The translations under genes and the position numbers were made by a program. The notes below the pieces were generated by a model that made no database searches, was not told where the DNA came from, and saw only the letters and a program-made list of their open reading frames with translations. 64,000 nucleotides of DNA from Heligmosomoides polygyrus polygyrus (taxonomy: Eukaryota; Nematoda; Chromadorea; Rhabditida; Heligmosomidae): the NCBI GenBank assembly GCA_947396885.1, contig OX377204.1, positions 38,835,975-38,899,974 on the forward strand, read 5' to 3'. Below, piece by piece: positions 60,160-64,000 of the stretch; position 1 is the stretch's first letter, and each line of letters begins with the position of its first letter.

Positions 60160-61415
60160 GGCTGTCCGGAAAGTTCTCAGCGTTTTGTGTTACTATTTTT
60201 CATTTTTTCACTACTATTAAGTAAAAATTGAACTTTTATTGCGCTTTAATGTTAATTTCTGGACAGAATTTTTCATTCTACCTGACTAAATAATTTAAGT
60301 TCGACGTTGTTTTACATTTCTGTTTTTGAAGTGCTATTGAAGTATGCCGAAGGAGCAATTCCGAACGGTATTTTATTTTAACTTCAATTTACGATAATCC
60401 GCAGTCGAGACAGCTCGACAAATCAATCAGGTGTGGGGGCCTAGTAGTGTTGAAGAAGGCCTGTGTGTGTACCAGTGGTTCATTAAATTTCGGACAGAAG
60501 ATTTCAGCCTCGAAGATGATCCCCGTAACAGTCAACCTACAGCAATCTTTGACGGTGTGTTGAAGGATTTGGTGGAAGTTGAACCATCCCAAACAGATCG
60601 CGGGAGAGCTGCTGTTGTAAATGCTTTGAAACACCTTGGGAAGGTGAAGAAGCTCGAAAAGTGGGTGCCCCGCGAGTTGAGTGAGCGGCAAAAATTGTCA
60701 CGTTTCGAGATTTGTTCTTCTCTATTTATGCGCAACAAAACTGGCCTTGTTTCTGGATCGAATCATCACTTGCGATGAAAAGTGGATTCTGTAGGATAAC
60801 AAGGAAGGTTCCGGACAGTGGATGGACGCCGACGAAGCTCCTAGGCATTTTCCAAAAGGCGAAGCTCCATCAAAAAAGGTAATGGTCACTGTGCGGTGGT
60901 CGGCGGCTGGTGTGATCCATCACAACTTTTTGGCACCAGGCCAAGCGATCACAGCAGAGTACCACTGTAAGGAAATCGACGAAATGCACCGAAAATTGCG
61001 TCAACTTCAGCCAGCATTGGTCAACAGAAGAGGCCCGATTCTTTCGCACGATAACGCCCGCCCACACGTTCCGCGAATCACTATTCGAAAACTGAACGAA
61101 TTAAGGGTTGAAGTTCTGTCTCACTTTCCACATCCTCTAGACCTCTCACCAACCGACTACCACCTTTTCAAACAGCTTGAGATCTTACTCGCTGGCACAA
61201 CCTTCACCAATCAGGTCCAAGCCAGAACAGCTTTCGTGGATTTTGTCGAATCTCGACCACCTATTTTTTCGCTGATGTAACAAGTCGACTGGTGGCCATT
61301 GGCAAAAGTGTGCTGATTCGAGCGGTGATTATTCCGACTAAATCCGATAAGATTTGAGAAAGTTATGGTAGTTCAAAGTGAAGCACTCAAAACGCTGAGA
61401 ACTTTCCGGACAACC
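60160..61415 (+). mobile_element. mariner element, 1256 bp, inactive
   Basis: The ends GGCTGTCCGGAAAGTTCTCA and the complement of GGTTGTCCGGAAAGTTCTCA form about 27-bp inverted repeats with one mismatch and are flanked by TA on both sides (60158-60159, 61416-61417). Length and TIRs fit the mariner group that includes hookworm bandit and human Hsmar1. Confidence 0.93.
60344..61360 (+). pseudogene. mariner transposase, D,D34D type, frameshifted
   Basis: Recognisable parts in order: helix-turn-helix region with VYQWFIKFRTEDFSLEDDPR, the linker GKVKKLEKWVP then RELSERQK, catalytic TCDEKW, VMVTVRWSAAGVIHHNFL, EIDEMHRKL, catalytic HDNARPHV, and SPTDYHLFK. The spacing between the second and third Asp is exactly 34 residues, so all three catalytic Asp codons survive. 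The frame is broken by a stop near 60395, a frameshift near 60740-60760, a TAG at about 60792 and stops near the C-terminus. It cannot make transposase. Confidence 0.9.
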
Positions 61416-62339
61416 TAATAGTTGCTCCACATGGCGATAGCGGCGTGGTGGTGTACATTAGAAGTGAATGAGGCGTTGAGAGGTATAAGTATTTCCTGAA
61501 GACACGAGACTGGCAGAATTTCGAAAACGATAGCGGTTTAACGGAGATAAATAGAAGCAACGGAAGTAAATAGTTCTCGAACTCGAAGAGAAGCAGAGGA
61601 GCATTCCTCCCCTGAGCGAAGGTAAAGCGCTCACTGCGTGAAATGACAGCGCTCGGCGGTTGCTGACGCAGAATGCTTTGCGAGAAGAAGGTATACCTGG
61701 CAGTGTTACGCACTTGACAGCTGCTTGTCCAGCTGGACTTAAAATGCACGCAAAATTGGTCACCGATTCCCCTAGCTCTCCCATTTTCCCACCCACCACC
61801 AGAATTCATATACTTCCTACACTAAGGTGCCGAAAAATATTTATTTGCTCAGAGTCCGCAATTCAGCACTAGCAGAGGCGAAGCCTTCTAAAGCATGAGT
61901 AGACTGTTTTTCAGGTCCTAGCGTCCTCTTAAATTTTCGTATTTCCGAATGTTGAACGCGAGAAAATTTTATAGCAGCATTCAAAAACACGCGGCAAAGT
62001 AGCGCTGATATGTCGACGTTCTTGAATTACTCCTCCTATACGTGTTAGTCAGATCTACTATGCTATAACAGATAGGGCAAAAGAAAGCGGCTAGATGTCC
62101 TCATATGCTTTCTTTCACCTTAATCAGATTTCTTTGAGAATGCCGAAACTACCTTACCGCAGTATGGACTCGCCTAAAGATCCGAAACTGTCAGAATGTC
62201 AAAAAATTACATACGTTGGAGTAAAACAAATCAAGGGAGCCAATTGTTGTTTTAACGGAGCTGTGGCAGCGGAAAGGGCGATCGCTATTGTCCGGTTCAA
62301 AGTTCTTGGTTCTGCTCCCGCTCAACTCAACAAAGTTGT
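61416..62339. other. Unassigned
   Basis: Two overlapping minus-strand frames (61387-61809) lack motifs. Nothing else recognised. Confidence 0.35.
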
Positions 62340-62430
62340 CCACTCCTAGTCGGGGAACTGGTACCAGGCTTGCCTGGGAAGGACAAAACACTGAGTTGCT
62401 CATCAGCTGACCACCATGGGCTCAAATACG
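62340..62430 (+). repeat. SINE-like element, family 1, tail part
   Basis: CTGGTACCAGGCTTGCCTGG then GAAGGACAAAACACTGA and CAGCTGACCACCA match the body and tail of the other family-1 copies. The head is missing. Confidence 0.55.
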
Positions 62431-63150
62431 CATTCAGGTTACGCAGCTGTGATGTTGGTGTTGAGTTCGCCGGCCGAACATCAGAAGACGTCGCTCTAGC
62501 GCTCTGTGCATGCTCCTTTCAATTTGTGTCCCACGACTCCGGCGCGTAACAGAGCACCGGTAGAGCAGTCGAGGTGAACAGATCTGTTCTGAAGTCCGGG
62601 TTCGTCAGATGGTCCGTGCACTTCTTGAGAGGTTCAAAAGCGGCCTGTGTAGCTCTTGACCGCCTATCCAGCTTGTCTTTTATGTTGTTCTTCATGAACA
62701 TCGAACGTCCGAGCTACGTTCAAGACGTTTCAGTAGGTTGAGATCCTTGCAGTTGACTTCCTTTTTCCTCGCAATTGAACTTATTCATGAGCAGAGCCTT
62801 CCTTCGGTTGGTTCGCAGTCTTATGTATCTTTTTTCCTACTTCGCTTAATTGGGCAGGCACCGGCCTGCTTGAGCAGGGCTTGAGAATTCGAGAGAGCAC
62901 GATGTCATCAAACGAAGATTTGGGGAGAATGTTGCATCCACACTTATGCCCTTTCGTGCCTGTCGAACGATTTGATTCACTACAGCGGTGCGGTGAACAC
63001 GAACATGATATCCGCAGATAGAATGGCGCTCGTTTCAACGCTGACGAATGACTTCTCGTAGTCGACGAAGCTGAGAACCAGGGGAAGACGTATTCCCGGC
63101 AATCCCTAATGATCGGTCTGCATGTCGTCCACATGAATGCAGAATCTAGT
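62395..63150 (-). pseudogene. Second RTE lineage, degenerate reverse transcriptase
   Basis: Minus-strand frames give IIRDCREY, LPLVLSFVDYEKS (counterpart of [12 protein letters not shown] in the intact RTE), later KLDRRSRATQAAFEPLKKCT, TALPVLCYAPESW and THRALERRLL. These follow the order of RTE reverse transcriptase and its C-terminal region, but with a VDYEK-type motif different from the 49.5 kb element, so this is a separate lineage. The palm core with FADD is deleted or unrecognisable, and there are many stops. Confidence 0.8.
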
Positions 63151-64000
63151 CGGCTCCACGGGTTCGGATTCATACAGTGTCCTTGGTATATGTAGATAAT
63201 AATCTTCGCCAACAGCTTGTAAAATTAAATCGCTGGTACGTAAACATTTAGATTGAGGGACATTCATGGTCAACAACACATCAAAGCAACACTTGAAGGA
63301 AGATAGCATGGAATATAGGACTGTACACAGACACGACAACGAAAAGCCGCAGCATCCGATTTGAAACACTCTATGCATTCTCCTTTTTGACACCTACAGA
63401 AAAGTAGACGTCTTATATTTAGTGGCAGAACAGGCTCTACCATGAACGCAGGTGGATATGGAGGCACTTCTTAGTGACGGATAAATAAAATAAAGAACCG
63501 TATTACACAATGAACAGTAATTTAAAAAAATCTACGAACTTAAAAAAACTAGGCGCTTAAAAAATCCTTTTGTTATAGCATCCTTCCGGTGCCCTAGGTT
63601 ATAAAAATCAAATATTCAATCAAATCGAGAGTATGTAGTCAGGAATAAAATGAGCAGCAAGAGAAGAGTTGACGAGAACGCACTTTGAGAACAGCTGTCA
63701 ACAACGACGTTCAAAAGCGGCATAGACAATGTTCGACGCAGAGGGTCGACTTTGTTTGTGCGCATACTAAGCCTCTTACACTTAGTTCACTCCTGACTTG
63801 CACAAGGATTTGTTCGGCATCCCTATGACATTGTGTTCGGCAACGGGCAACGAGCAGTGAACAATATGCCTGACGTGTACCCTCAAAAAACAGCTTGTCC
63901 GATCATATGGTTTATCACCCCGCAGTTAGGCAGAATCACAAAAACGCGAAAAAAACAAGGAAAAACAACAGGCTTCCAGGAGAAAGGCTTACATATAAAT
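63151..64000. other. Unassigned
   Basis: Cys-containing minus-strand frames (63106-63467) show no family motif. The end of the window is A/T-rich with A runs. No gene recognised. Confidence 0.35.

Overview
The window looks like nuclear DNA of a parasitic nematode, most likely a strongylid hookworm relative. The two recognisable host genes, csn-1 and par-6, are cut into many short exons by GT/AG introns. The rest is dominated by LINEs, tRNA-headed SINE-like units, a mariner element, MITEs and long inverted repeats. There is no sign of bacterial gene organisation. The species call is inference from gene and transposon character, not from a search.

Layout. 1-2963: unassigned sequence and a long foldback element (862-2740). 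2964-11888: csn-1 (COP9 signalosome subunit 1) on the + strand, ten exons, N-terminus missing. Its introns carry SINE-like units and a 1.1 kb foldback. 12.4-22 kb: transposon remains (RTE 3' fragment, palindromic MITE, CR1/Jockey-like LINE pseudogene, SINE-like units) with no host gene I can name. 23.2-33.6 kb: a direct segmental duplication (A 23241-26999, B 29451-33563) separated by a composite satellite-like unit E and an assembly gap. B carries a MITE with an 8-bp target duplication, and A keeps the empty site. 34.8-38 kb: a TIR element with 22-bp minisatellites, another LINE remnant and SINE-like units. 39978-44316: par-6 on the + strand, seven exons plus an artefact-like partial exon duplicate, coding PB1, semi-CRIB and PDZ domains; an old LINE lies in one intron. 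44-49 kb: mostly unassigned, with a perfect hairpin and a 118-bp tandem repeat. 49051-52488: a full-length RTE retrotransposon with an intact 971-codon ORF, flanked by a perfect target-site duplication. 53.3-55.6 kb: an inverted copy of unit E, again ending at a gap of exactly 200 N. 56.75-59.19 kb: a 2.4 kb inverted repeat whose arms carry tRNA-like promoters. 60160-61415: a broken mariner with its TIRs. 62.4-63.15 kb: a second, degenerate RTE lineage.

Function. PAR-6 is a scaffold of the PAR polarity complex and CSN-1 a scaffold subunit of the cullin deneddylase; nothing suggests they are co-regulated. The most notable structural theme is the repeated combination of tRNA-like polymerase III promoter sequences with long inverted repeats, which would transcribe long RNA hairpins. 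The most useful practical points are an apparent assembly error inside par-6, an apparently intact RTE, and a datable MITE insertion.
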